Translations under genes and position numbers: made by a program | Source of the DNA: Bacillota bacterium | GTDB lineage: Bacteria > Bacillota > Clostridia > DSM-8532 | NCBI GenBank assembly: GCA_023415825.1 | Contig: JAEZJF010000022.1 | Span: forward strand, 372,001-436,000 | Length of the DNA: 64,000 bases | Reading direction: 5' to 3' | The notes under the pieces: generated by a model | The model's database searches: none | The model's input: the letters and a program-made list of their open reading frames with translations, nothing else | Told to the model about the DNA's origin: nothing | Part shown: in pieces, positions 52,917-61,435 of the stretch | Layout of the letters: every line of letters starts with the position of its first letter | How positions within the stretch are numbered: the stretch's first letter is position 1

Positions 52917-52949
52917 AAAGGGGCTGCAAAGCAGCTGAGCAGCCCCTTT
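52917..52949 (+). ncRNA. Intercistronic stem-loop after the binding-protein gene
   Basis: AAAGGGGCTGC (52917-52927) pairs perfectly with GCAGCCCCTTT (52939-52949), 11-base loop, no long U-tract. As at 24022-24053 it separates a binding-protein gene from its permease genes and should favour excess binding protein. Confidence 0.8.
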
Positions 52950-53000
52950 CCACTGTCCAAGGCCAGCATCAAATGCTCATCGGTAAATGGAGGGGTGTAG

Positions 53001-53861
53001 ATGAATAGCACCAACGCGATTAGAAAATTTCCGGATTCTAAAAAAGTCCTCAATATCCTGCTCGGAACTGTAATTGTCCTACCGGCGGTAATACTGGTAT
53101 TGATTGTATACGTTTACCCTTTTATACTATCCTTCATTTCCAGCTTTAAGGTTGAAGGAGCGTTTTCACTTGATAATTACAGATATTTGGTTGATGTTTA
53201 TCTTATTGATATTATTTATACCATAGTGATTTCTGTGGTATCCCTTTTATGTGTATTGATCATTGCTATTCTGGTGGGAGGGTATCTCACCATCAATGTT
53301 AACAGAGTCATAGAGTTTTTATTTAAAATGCCGCTTTTCATACCTTTTGTCGTGGTAGGGCATGCCATAAGAACCTTTCTTGCACCTAAAGGTATATTAA
53401 ATGCCGTGTTAAGTGTAATAGGCCTGGTAAATATAGAATCTCCTCCGGATTTCGTATATGGATTTACAGGGACTGTTATTGCCCTAACATGGAAGCAGAT
53501 GGCCTTTGCTTTGCTTCTTATTATGGGAGCATTCAAATCCGTAGATAACAGTTATCTGGAAGCCGCAAGGAATTTTGGAGCGTCGGGGTTTAAACAGATA
53601 AAGGACATATTATTACCTCTCTCATGGGGGAGCATCGGAGTTTCTGCAGTGCTCATATATACTTCGTTTTTACAAAACTTTTCTGTTGTTATGATGATGG
53701 GTAAGGGTGACGGCCCACAACACCTGATGATTGACATCTATCACCGTATAACCTATCTCAATGATCTGGGGGTTTCAAATGCACTGGGCGTTGTGTCCTA
53801 TATTCTGGCCATTGGTGCGGCCATCATTTATTTAAGAAAGGTGATGAAAAATGATGTCTGA
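53001..53861 (+). CDS. ABC transporter permease (PotB-type)
   Basis: A 286-residue membrane protein with six hydrophobic segments. The EAA loop is NSYLEAARNFGASGFKQIKD (about 182-201). GGAGGGG lies 7 bases before the ATG. The overall layout is that of spermidine/phosphonate-type permeases; it pairs with the next gene, whose start overlaps its end by 11 bases. Substrate as for the binding protein at 51674. Confidence 0.92.
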   Translation: MNSTNAIRKFPDSKKVLNILLGTVIVLPAVILVLIVYVYPFILSFISSFKVEGAFSLDNYRYLVDVYLIDIIYTIVISVVSLLCVLIIAILVGGYLTINVNRVIEFLFKMPLFIPFVVVGHAIRTFLAPKGILNAVLSVIGLVNIESPPDFVYGFTGTVIALTWKQMAFALLLIMGAFKSVDNSYLEAARNFGASGFKQIKDILLPLSWGSIGVSAVLIYTSFLQNFSVVMMMGKGDGPQHLMIDIYHRITYLNDLGVSNALGVVSYILAIGAAIIYLRKVMKNDV

Positions 53862-54696
53862 GCATGTAGTGAGCCGGAAGGATAAAATGAGACTGTCAAA
53901 GCCCTTAAAGCTGACATTCAAACTCATTGCCTATGCTGTTACGTTAGTTATTATTTTTGGACCACTATCAGGACTGTTTTTATGGTCCTTTGCTGAAAAA
54001 TGGCACTGGCCAGCACTTTTTCCTCAGAAATTGGGACCGGCATACTGGTTAAAGGCTTTTCAAGGAGATATGATGGTTTCCTTCGTATCGGGAATCAAAA
54101 TCGCCATTATTACAACAATTATTGTTGTGGTTATTTCTGTTCCTTTAGCCTATGTGCTGGCCCGATATAAAATACCCTTTAAAGCCATTGTCATGACGCT
54201 GTTTTTACTGCCTCAAGCATTTCCCTCACTGCCTATATTTGCAAATTTGTCGGTGCTTTTTTATAAATGGAATATTGCAGGGCAAATGACGGGTGTTATT
54301 CTCGTACATATTGGAGCCGCTTTCATCTATTCCATCTGGACGATGGTTTCTGTCTTCCAATCCATTCCGAAAGTCTTGGAGGACGCGGCACATTCTATGG
54401 GAGCATCACGAATCAAAGCGTTCTTTGATATTTCTCTGCCTTTGGCCGTACCGGGAGTCATAGCCTCAAGCTTGCTTGTATTCCTCTATTCTCTCGATGA
54501 GTTTACAGGCACGCTGATCATAGGTGCGCCTTTTGTTAAAACCCTGCCGGTGCAAATGTATGTCTCCTCCATGGGATATGAACTGCAGATCGCATCGGTA
54601 ACAAGTCTGATTATTACGATCCCCGGTATTATACTCTTGCTGTTATTTGAACGGTTCATGAAGACTGAATATCTGTCGTCCTTTGGCAGAATATGA
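53851..54696 (+). CDS. ABC transporter permease (PotC-type)
   Basis: A 281-residue membrane protein, six hydrophobic segments, EAA loop KVLEDAAHSMGASRIKAFFD (about 173-192), C-terminal ERFMKTEYLSSFGRI. The start overlaps the first permease gene; either of two adjacent ATGs (53851, 53854) can be used. It forms the heterodimeric channel of the second importer in this region. Confidence 0.92.
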   Translation: MMSEHVVSRKDKMRLSKPLKLTFKLIAYAVTLVIIFGPLSGLFLWSFAEKWHWPALFPQKLGPAYWLKAFQGDMMVSFVSGIKIAIITTIIVVVISVPLAYVLARYKIPFKAIVMTLFLLPQAFPSLPIFANLSVLFYKWNIAGQMTGVILVHIGAAFIYSIWTMVSVFQSIPKVLEDAAHSMGASRIKAFFDISLPLAVPGVIASSLLVFLYSLDEFTGTLIIGAPFVKTLPVQMYVSSMGYELQIASVTSLIITIPGIILLLLFERFMKTEYLSSFGRI

Positions 54697-54721
54697 TTTA
54701 TATTGCGGGAGGCATCATAAA

Positions 54722-55798
54722 ATGATTAATGTCAGAATTCAAAACCTTTTCAAAAGGTATGGAAATACTACGGCTCTGGGGGGAGTTTCCCTGGATCTGA
54801 AACCTGGAACCATGACTGCGGTGCTTGGACCTTCAGGCTGCGGAAAAACAACCATGCTTCGTGCTTTGGGCGGTTTTCTAAAGGTCGATGGGGGTAACAT
54901 TTATTTTGGCGATAGAGAGGTAACAGCGCTTCCGCCGCAAGACAGAGGAGCTGCCTTGGTATTCCAGAATTACGCCCTGTGGCCCCATATGTCCATATAT
55001 GAAAATATAGCTTACGGCCTTAAAATAAAAAAAGTGGCCAAGGAAGAAATAAAAGAGCGGGTTAAAAGGATTGTTGATCTTGTGGGATTGGATGAAGATA
55101 TGCTGGTAAAGGGAAGAAAGCCGACACAGCTTTCAGGGGGACAGCAGCAAAGAGTTGCTCTCGCCCGTGCGCTGGTGGTTGAGCCCTCCTTATTCCTTCT
55201 TGACGAGCCACTTTCCAATCTTGATGCAAAGGTACGCTCCAAGCTTCGTGCCTATATCAGAGAAATACAGCAAAAGGTAGGCATTACTGCACTATATGTA
55301 ACCCATGACCAGGAGGAGGCACTGGCCATTGCCGATACCATTGTCATCATGAATAAAGGTAAAATCATGCAGATAGGCACACCTGAGGAAATTTACTCCA
55401 AGCCCGCCAATACTTTTGTGGCAGAATTCATAGGGGACAGCACGATACTGAAGGGGACAGCCAGGTCTGTTGATGAAGTAGAACTGGATGGAAACATCAT
55501 TAGTGGTGTTCAGGTACAGTCAGATGATGGCAGGCCTGTTGAGGCTTCCGAGAAGGTCAATATTATCCTGAGGGCTACAGATCTGAAGATAATGCCCAAG
55601 GATACCGATGTATGCGAAATGGAGGATATTTTGTGCTTGAATGCTGTGGTAGAAAGCAGCATGTTTATTGGCTCAAAATACAAGCATATTATAAGATTCA
55701 AAGAACAAACCATTTTTGCTGATTGCGAGAAAGATTATAACAAAGCAGAAATCAAGCTTATTGTTCCTAAAGACAAAATCAGAATATTCAAGGTGTAA
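54722..55798 (+). CDS. ABC transporter ATPase (PotA/FbpC-type)
   Basis: A 358-residue ATPase with Walker A GPSGCGKTT (about 36-44), Q-loop VFQNYALWPHM, signature LSGGQQQRVALARAL, Walker B FLLDEPLSNLDA, His switch VTHDQ, and a C-terminal TOBE-like regulatory domain. GGGAGG lies 9 bases before the ATG at 54722; the frame extends upstream to 54683 without a ribosome site. It is related to the ATPase at 40442 but is diverged enough to serve its own permease pair. Confidence 0.94.
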   Translation: MINVRIQNLFKRYGNTTALGGVSLDLKPGTMTAVLGPSGCGKTTMLRALGGFLKVDGGNIYFGDREVTALPPQDRGAALVFQNYALWPHMSIYENIAYGLKIKKVAKEEIKERVKRIVDLVGLDEDMLVKGRKPTQLSGGQQQRVALARALVVEPSLFLLDEPLSNLDAKVRSKLRAYIREIQQKVGITALYVTHDQEEALAIADTIVIMNKGKIMQIGTPEEIYSKPANTFVAEFIGDSTILKGTARSVDEVELDGNIISGVQVQSDDGRPVEASEKVNIILRATDLKIMPKDTDVCEMEDILCLNAVVESSMFIGSKYKHIIRFKEQTIFADCEKDYNKAEIKLIVPKDKIRIFKV

Positions 55799-55870
55799 AT
55801 ATTCCACTAGCTGACGAAGCTTTGAAACTACGATTTTAAAGCTTTGATAAGCCTTGCCATGGAGGAATTT

Positions 55871-56875
55871 ATGAAGATCACTTTTATTAATGTGGGATAT
55901 GGAGAGGCTATTTTAATTGAGCTTAACAAGCCCGAGGCTGTTGACCAACCTTATGCGGTAATGATTGACGGCGGAGGTAATGATGCCGATGAGTTCGAAG
56001 GCTTTACACAAAGAATACGTGCTTCCGATTATCTTAAGGAAAAAGGAATTAAAAAAATTGATCTTTTAATCAGTACTCACATTCATGAGGATCATACATG
56101 CGGGCTATGGGATATTGTCAAGCAGGTTCAGATAGGGGAGTTCTGGTGCAATTACGAAATTCCTCCCGAGTTCGAGGGAACCTATATTCATACACCTCAG
56201 GCTGCAACCCAAAGTCTTTCAAAATTTATAAGCGCTGTTAACAGCTACAACCAAATCTATTTTGCTTTAAAAGGAAAAGGTGTGCCCATTCGGCAAGTTT
56301 TCGGAATTAAAGAGGGGATTATTCTGAAAAATGATCTTAAGCTGGATGTACTGGGCCCTTCCGAGGAAGACTATAAGCTTTTACAGAGCAGGCTCGACAC
56401 CATGTATTCTGCTCCGGATCTTGAGAAAAAAGCCTTGGTCATGGAGCTTGATGCTTGGATGAACATGTCGAGTATCATGCTTCGGTTTCATTATCATGGG
56501 GTCAAGCTCTTTCTTCCTTCAGATGTCAATTGCATGGGCTACGGGCACTTGAAAAATCACATGGGTCTTGTAAGGGCAGATATTTTTAAAGCAGCCCACC
56601 ACGGCCAAATAGACGGAATATCCGACGAGCTTGCCGGTTTTATTCGTCCTCGAATTGTTGTAACCTGCGCGTCAAGCGATGGCCGGTATAACAGCTCCAA
56701 TAGGGAAACCTATGAAATCATTGAAAGAAGTGTACGGCCTTTCGGTGAAAAGCCCCTCTTTCTTTTTTCAGACAATGTTAAGGTAAAGGGCTATTCTGAA
56801 AGCATTGCGACACATCAAGCCGTGGTAATAGAAATTGATGATAAAAGCTCAAAGGTCAGCTGCAGATATGAGTAA
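55871..56875 (+). CDS. Metallo-beta-lactamase-fold hydrolase, ComEC/Rec2-like
   Basis: A 334-residue soluble protein (no membrane segments, unlike full ComEC). It starts MKITFINVGYGEAILIEL, typical of the ComEC-like MBL group, then MIDGGGNDADEFEG, the metal motif STHIHEDHTCG (about 74-84, HxHxDH), FLPSDVNCMGYG and FKAAHHGQIDG (about 238-248), VTCASSDGRYNSSN. Stand-alone members of this group are phosphodiesterases or nucleases in some cases. I choose the ATG at 55871, which has GGAGG 5 bases upstream. It follows the second ABC importer by 72 bases, so it may cleave the imported compound. Confidence 0.82.
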   Translation: MKITFINVGYGEAILIELNKPEAVDQPYAVMIDGGGNDADEFEGFTQRIRASDYLKEKGIKKIDLLISTHIHEDHTCGLWDIVKQVQIGEFWCNYEIPPEFEGTYIHTPQAATQSLSKFISAVNSYNQIYFALKGKGVPIRQVFGIKEGIILKNDLKLDVLGPSEEDYKLLQSRLDTMYSAPDLEKKALVMELDAWMNMSSIMLRFHYHGVKLFLPSDVNCMGYGHLKNHMGLVRADIFKAAHHGQIDGISDELAGFIRPRIVVTCASSDGRYNSSNRETYEIIERSVRPFGEKPLFLFSDNVKVKGYSESIATHQAVVIEIDDKSSKVSCRYE

Positions 56876-56949
56876 CTAAAACTCATATTCAGATATCAAC
56901 TCAAAATGCTTACAGGCATGCCAAAGCGTATGCCGGAAAGGAGAAGAAG

Positions 56950-58320
56950 ATGAAAAGACTGTTGAGTGCTTTGATTATTCTATCCATCATGAGTACATTT
57001 GTTGTTGGCTTTGACTTTGCAGCTGTTGAATCTCAAGCATTAGAATCTCCTACTTATGCACAACTTGCAGCGTATTGGGCACCTACTATCTACCAGGATG
57101 TCAGTGCCACCTATGATGTAAAATCGGACTTTATTACCAGCTTTAACTATGACGGTGACTGGAGGGGGGATAATAATTGGGAAAACTTATTCAATTATCC
57201 TCTGTACGCCAATGTTTATTATTCTGTTCAGGAAACCTTGACCCATTATTTCTTGGGGTACTACTTTTTTCATCCAAGGGATGATGGACCCATAAACCTT
57301 GAAAAACATGAAAATGATTTTGAGGGATGCTTAATTGTTGTTAAAAAGGACACAAGCACCTATGGTTCCTTCATGCTTCTTGAAACTCAGTCCCATAATC
57401 ATTGGTACCAGTATACAAACCTTTCTTCACTAACAACAGGAAGCGATAATATTGACGGCTCAGTACTTATGGACGGAAACCATCCCAAAGTATACATTTC
57501 AGCCAATGGTATCGGTTCCGATGCCGGCCATGGCGTAAAGGCCTATGATGGATCAAGTGCCAATGGCGGGGATGGAATCGTCTACAAATACATTAATGGG
57601 ACACCTACCGTGCCAAGTAATACTAGCGGGAGTTATACCAACAGCTACGATTACGGCCTAATCAGTATGGATGAATTTTGGAGCAGACGTTATGATACCG
57701 GTGGTGCAGGACATATGTTTAGTACCTATGGCGTCATTAGTGGTGACACCTATGGTGAAAACGCATGTACTGCTCCTTGGGGATGGGATGATCCGGATGA
57801 CGGACCGGCATTGTTAGGACAAAATTGGTCGGATCCTGCTCATTTCATTGATACGCATCTCAACGGACTTGGACAGTTTTCTCATACGTATACCTATAAC
57901 CCTTATTTTTCACACAAAATAACAATCATCAATGTTACCAGCCTTTCAAACGAGGATACGTTTAACGACGAAAGCGACATTTATGCCAAGGTGACAGTAG
58001 ATGGACAGGAGCATATTGAACAAAGATATTGGAAGTATAATCAGGCGGAGAAAAACTCAGTAAGGCCGGTATACTGGGGAAAAAATAATGCAGAATTTAG
58101 TAATCAATATTCAGAGGACTACAATACCATTTATGTTGCAAAGCCGCATAATTCACAAGTCGTAATAGAAATTAAAGATGCCGATGGCACTTCCGGTGAT
58201 GACTCCATGGGCACCCTTACTACCAGTGCCGCACCTGGTAGCACAGTGACATGGACCAATCAGACGACCAGCAGCGGGAAAGCAAAAGTCAGCGCAATTG
58301 TTTACACGAACCCGGAATAA
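56950..58320 (+). CDS. Secreted protein of unknown function, weakly NPP1/Vps62-like
   Basis: A 456-residue exported protein with signal peptide 1-32 (MKRLLSALIILSIMSTFVVG, ending near SQA). The domain at about 35-300 starts YAQLAAYWAPTIYQDV and contains YYFFHPRDDGP and EKHENDFEG, a pattern that recalls the His/Asp/Trp-Glu core (HRHDWE) of necrosis-inducing NPP1 proteins and of Vps62-like domains; identity is not certain. Then GGAGHMFSTYG and a Trp-rich ACTAPWGWDDPDDG. The last 140 residues (about 310-456) form a beta-rich domain with an Ala/Gly/Ser/Thr-rich end, resembling a lipid-binding C2-like or carbohydrate module. GGAGAAG precedes the ATG. It ends at a terminator before the inositol operon. 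Confidence 0.75.
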   Translation: MKRLLSALIILSIMSTFVVGFDFAAVESQALESPTYAQLAAYWAPTIYQDVSATYDVKSDFITSFNYDGDWRGDNNWENLFNYPLYANVYYSVQETLTHYFLGYYFFHPRDDGPINLEKHENDFEGCLIVVKKDTSTYGSFMLLETQSHNHWYQYTNLSSLTTGSDNIDGSVLMDGNHPKVYISANGIGSDAGHGVKAYDGSSANGGDGIVYKYINGTPTVPSNTSGSYTNSYDYGLISMDEFWSRRYDTGGAGHMFSTYGVISGDTYGENACTAPWGWDDPDDGPALLGQNWSDPAHFIDTHLNGLGQFSHTYTYNPYFSHKITIINVTSLSNEDTFNDESDIYAKVTVDGQEHIEQRYWKYNQAEKNSVRPVYWGKNNAEFSNQYSEDYNTIYVAKPHNSQVVIEIKDADGTSGDDSMGTLTTSAAPGSTVTWTNQTTSSGKAKVSAIVYTNPE

Positions 58321-58355
58321 CCAGCTATATACTAAAGAGAAGTATTTAAAACAAG

Positions 58356-58405
58356 GGAAGCAAGGGCTGAGGAACGAATCTGTTACTGCCCTTGCTTCCT
58401 CTATC
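58356..58405 (+). terminator. Terminator after the secreted protein gene
   Basis: Perfect 12-bp stem GGAAGCAAGGGC / GCCCTTGCTTCC (58356-58367, 58388-58399) with a 20-base loop, followed by TCTATCTTT. Confidence 0.75.
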
Positions 58406-58493
58406 TTTAGCATCCAGCTATTTGATGACATAAGGAATATTTTGTGATGGGAATCGCTGATGAGAAGCCAATAAGCTGATGATAAAGTTATTC

Positions 58494-58542
58494 TTGACAG
58501 CAGCCAAAATGTTCATTACAATTATAATCGTAAACGTTTGCA
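58494..58542 (+). promoter_or_regulatory. Inositol operon promoter 1 with operator
   Basis: TTGACA (58494-58499), 17 bases, TACAAT (58517-58522), then 6 bases to CGTAAACGTTTGCA (58529-58542). A TATAAT at 58523-58528 abuts the operator but is 23 bases from the -35. The operator is identical over 14 bases to the one in promoter 2. Confidence 0.85.
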
Positions 58543-58562
58543 AAAGATTTTTTAAATCATCA

Positions 58563-58610
58563 TTGACAGGAAGAAACAAGTTGGTTATAATGAAAACGTA
58601 AACGTTTGCA
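58563..58610 (+). promoter_or_regulatory. Inositol operon promoter 2 with operator
   Basis: TTGACA (58563-58568), 17 bases, TATAAT (58586-58591), 5 bases, CGTAAACGTTTGCA (58597-58610). It repeats promoter 1 at a distance of 69 bases for -35 and -10 and 68 for the operator. Confidence 0.92.
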
Positions 58611-58725
58611 ATAAGAAAATTATCTTGGTTCAGCAACTGTTAAATCTATTTCTAATTCAAATCTTTGTACAATAAATATTAATTAGTAAAGGTTCCCCAT
58701 TAAAAAAGATGAGAGGATTATATTT

Positions 58726-60153
58726 ATGAGATTTGTGTATCCACTTTCCATGAATAAAACCGATAAGGGAAACGTTTACATGACCAATGTGGACGGTAAA
58801 GACGTGCTTATAGCAGATGAATCTTTGGGATTTATTGGTGAACCCTTTACCGTTTCAGGAGACAAGAAAATTAAAGCTGAACTCAATCATGATAATGCTT
58901 GTGTCTTAAGAGAATTATTTCCGTTTACGGCGCCTTCTCCGGTACTTGGAAATGTGCGGACCATGGGTGTGGGAGATCGTCTGGGTATTGCAACAGCAGG
59001 CCATATTCGAGTGTTTGAAAAACATGAAGATGTCTTTCCGGTGTTCGCACAGCAGAGCATACGTGAACTAAAGCTCACAGGCCGTACATATGAAGAAGTT
59101 CTGGACGTTGTTACTTTTGCAGTTTTCAAGTATGGCTACAAAAAGGGGTTCGGCGCTGATGGCGATCATTTGAAAACACCTGATGAAGTTCGATATGCCC
59201 TTTCCTGCGGTTATTCCATGATAACACTGGATTGCAGCGAGCACATAAGGAAAGATGTTGCTTCCTTAAGTAATGCCGAGGTTGATAGGGAGTATACTCC
59301 CGATTCGCAAATGGAAGAGATATACATTGGTAAAAGCTTTGATATAGGGGAAGGTAAGAAGCTGTATTTTCCTGAGGCAGAATATAAGCGGATCGTTTTG
59401 ATTTATGGTAAGGCCATTGATTTTGTTTGTACAATATACAAGAGCTTTTTCGCAGAAGGCAAATTTAAAGCTGATTTTGAAATCTCAATTGATGAGACAG
59501 AGACGCCCACCACACCGTTGCAGCATTTCTTTGTGGCCAAAGAACTAAAGCGCAGGCATATAAAATACGCCACGCTTGCCCCACGTTTCTGCGGCGAATT
59601 TCAAAAAGGTGTGGATTATATTGGCGACATAGGACAGTTTGAGCGCGAATTTGAGGATCATGCCACTATTTCCAGACATTTTGGGTATAAGCTAAGCATC
59701 CACTCGGGATCTGATAAATTCTCGGTGTTTCCGATTATTGGACAGCTGACCAAGGGTGTGTTTCATCTGAAGACCGCCGGTACAAACTGGCTGGAGGCCA
59801 TGCATGTTGTGGCTTTGAAGGAGCCGGGCTTTTACCGTGAGGTTCATAAATTTGCCCTTCGAGTATTTAGCGAGGCGAAGAAGTACTATCATGTCACAAC
59901 GGATCTGACCAAAATACCAAATGTGGATGACCTTACGAATGAAGAGCTTCCTTTGCTTTTCACGCAAAATGATGCACGTCAGCTTATCCATATTACATAT
60001 GGCCTCATTCTCAGCGAAAAGGATTCAGCGGGCCGGTGGGTGTTCAGAGAAAAGTTCTATAAAATATTGGACGAAAATCAAGAGACCTATGCAGAAAGGC
60101 TTCAAATCCATATAGGCAGGCATTTGGAGCTGATTTGCAGTGAAATCTCCTAA
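58726..60153 (+). CDS. uxaE: Tagaturonate/fructuronate epimerase UxaE
   Basis: A 475-residue cytoplasmic enzyme matching the UxaE family, which interconverts D-tagaturonate and D-fructuronate by C4 epimerisation. Conserved stretches seen are MGVGDRLGIATAGHI (about 85-99), GFGADGDHLK (about 140-149), SIDETETPTTPLQHFF (about 252-267), YIGDIGQFEREF and KTAGTNWLEAMHV (about 347-359), with Asp, His and Glu residues as metal-ligand candidates. AGAGGAT lies upstream of the ATG. It heads the operon with IolM, IolN, IolO and IolG homologues; in Thermotoga the same epimerase finishes the inositol route. Expression is from two LacI-controlled promoters. Confidence 0.85.
   Translation: MRFVYPLSMNKTDKGNVYMTNVDGKDVLIADESLGFIGEPFTVSGDKKIKAELNHDNACVLRELFPFTAPSPVLGNVRTMGVGDRLGIATAGHIRVFEKHEDVFPVFAQQSIRELKLTGRTYEEVLDVVTFAVFKYGYKKGFGADGDHLKTPDEVRYALSCGYSMITLDCSEHIRKDVASLSNAEVDREYTPDSQMEEIYIGKSFDIGEGKKLYFPEAEYKRIVLIYGKAIDFVCTIYKSFFAEGKFKADFEISIDETETPTTPLQHFFVAKELKRRHIKYATLAPRFCGEFQKGVDYIGDIGQFEREFEDHATISRHFGYKLSIHSGSDKFSVFPIIGQLTKGVFHLKTAGTNWLEAMHVVALKEPGFYREVHKFALRVFSEAKKYYHVTTDLTKIPNVDDLTNEELPLLFTQNDARQLIHITYGLILSEKDSAGRWVFREKFYKILDENQETYAERLQIHIGRHLELICSEIS
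58767..58780. promoter_or_regulatory. Intragenic operator-like site in the first inositol gene
   Basis: GGGAAACGTTTACA matches the operator consensus in 11 of 14 positions and lies 42 bases inside the coding sequence, 170 bases after the promoter-2 operator. It could be a downstream auxiliary operator for DNA looping or a roadblock. Confidence 0.5.
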
Positions 60154-60223
60154 TAGGCGCAGTACCGGTGAAAGCCGTTACCGATATTAACTTAATCATT
60201 ATAAAATTAAAGGAGTGTGTCGT

Positions 60224-61420
60224 ATGAAAAAAATGAGAGGCGTAACTTTGGATGCAACATGGGCGCCAAAACCAGAATTTAAGCTTGGTTCAAAGGACAT
60301 TGACAAAGTCCAGACTTATCTGGGAAGTCTCGTATGGAAAGATCCCAAAATTGAAATCCGTGATTATGACATTCCTGAACCCGGACCTGGGCAAGTTCTT
60401 ATCAAGATTAAGGCTTGCGGAATATGCGGCAGTGACGTTCATATGGCTCAAGCTAAAGAAGATGGTTACATATTCTATCCCGGCCTAACAGGATTCCCCT
60501 GCATACTCGGCCATGAACTCTCAGGCGTAGTGGTAAAGGGCGGGCCCGGCGCTAAAGATAAGGATACCAACAAGCCTTATAAGGGCGGAGAACTTGTTTG
60601 CGCCGAAGAAATGCTGTGGTGCGGCTCCTGTAAACCATGTGCCGACGGAGAACCCAATCACTGTGAAAGACTTGATGAAATAGGCTTCAATGTAAATGGC
60701 GCATTCAGTGAATATATCGTGCTGCCCGACCGTTGCCTGTGGAGCCTTGAGCCTCTGCGCAGACAATATAAGGACGAAAAGGATATCTTCCTTGCCGGTT
60801 CTCTCGTAGAGCCTACTTCAGTAGCTTACAATGCAGTTATTGAGCGCGGTGGCGGCATCAGACCCGGTGATAACGTGGTCATTTGCGGCGGAGGCCCTAT
60901 CGGACTCGCAGCCTGTGCCATTTTAAAGCGTCAGGGAGCTGCCAGGGTAATCCTTTCTGAGCCACAGGCTGATCGTGCTGAGCTTGGCCGCAGACTAGGT
61001 GCTGATTATGTTATTGACCCGACCAAGGTAGATTTTGCAACCGAAGTGCTAAGACTGACCAACGGTATGGGTGCAAGCCTGTATCTGGAAGCAACCGGTC
61101 TTCCTACCATTGTGTATCCCGGAATTGAAAAGGCTATTTGGGAAGGCAGAACCCTTAACTCCACCGTTGTTGTTGTAGCTCGTGCTGAAGCAAAAATGCC
61201 TGTAACAGGTGAAGTATTACAGGTTCGCCGTTCTCGTATAATTGGTGCTCAAGGCCATTCAGGAGATGGAAATTTCCCGCGTGTTATTGAGTGTATGGGT
61301 GCCGGAATGGACATGACCCCTATGATCACTAAGAGAATCACATTGGATGAAGTACCTGAGAATATCATCGCGCTTCAAACAGACCGTAAAAACTGTAAGA
61401 TTACATGCGTAATGGATTAA
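60224..61420 (+). CDS. iolM: Zinc-dependent alcohol dehydrogenase, scyllo-inosose 3-dehydrogenase-like (IolM)
   Basis: A 398-residue medium-chain dehydrogenase. Catalytic zinc motif CGICGSDVH (65-73) and GHELSG; structural zinc cysteines in CGSCKPCADGEPNHC; NAD-binding VVICGGGPIGLAA (about 221-233) with an acidic SEPQADR end of the second strand, favouring NAD. The length and the long N-terminal extension before the first strand match the Thermotoga IolM protein, which oxidises scyllo-inosose to a diketo-inositol. AAAGGAG lies 8 bases before the ATG at 60224. The assignment rests on the neighbours: an IolN-like hydrolase, an IolO-like epimerase, an IolG-like dehydrogenase and UxaE. A sorbitol/threonine dehydrogenase activity cannot be excluded by sequence alone. 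Confidence 0.8.
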   Translation: MKKMRGVTLDATWAPKPEFKLGSKDIDKVQTYLGSLVWKDPKIEIRDYDIPEPGPGQVLIKIKACGICGSDVHMAQAKEDGYIFYPGLTGFPCILGHELSGVVVKGGPGAKDKDTNKPYKGGELVCAEEMLWCGSCKPCADGEPNHCERLDEIGFNVNGAFSEYIVLPDRCLWSLEPLRRQYKDEKDIFLAGSLVEPTSVAYNAVIERGGGIRPGDNVVICGGGPIGLAACAILKRQGAARVILSEPQADRAELGRRLGADYVIDPTKVDFATEVLRLTNGMGASLYLEATGLPTIVYPGIEKAIWEGRTLNSTVVVVARAEAKMPVTGEVLQVRRSRIIGAQGHSGDGNFPRVIECMGAGMDMTPMITKRITLDEVPENIIALQTDRKNCKITCVMD

Positions 61421-61435
61421 TAAGGAGGTTCTCCC

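Larger units (their letters stand above)
58321..58725 (+). other. 405-base regulatory region before the inositol operon
   Basis: No gene is supported. It contains a terminator for the secreted protein (58356-58405), two tandem promoter/operator units (58494-58542 and 58563-58610) and an AT-rich leader of about 120 bases before the ribosome site of the first inositol gene. Confidence 0.8.
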
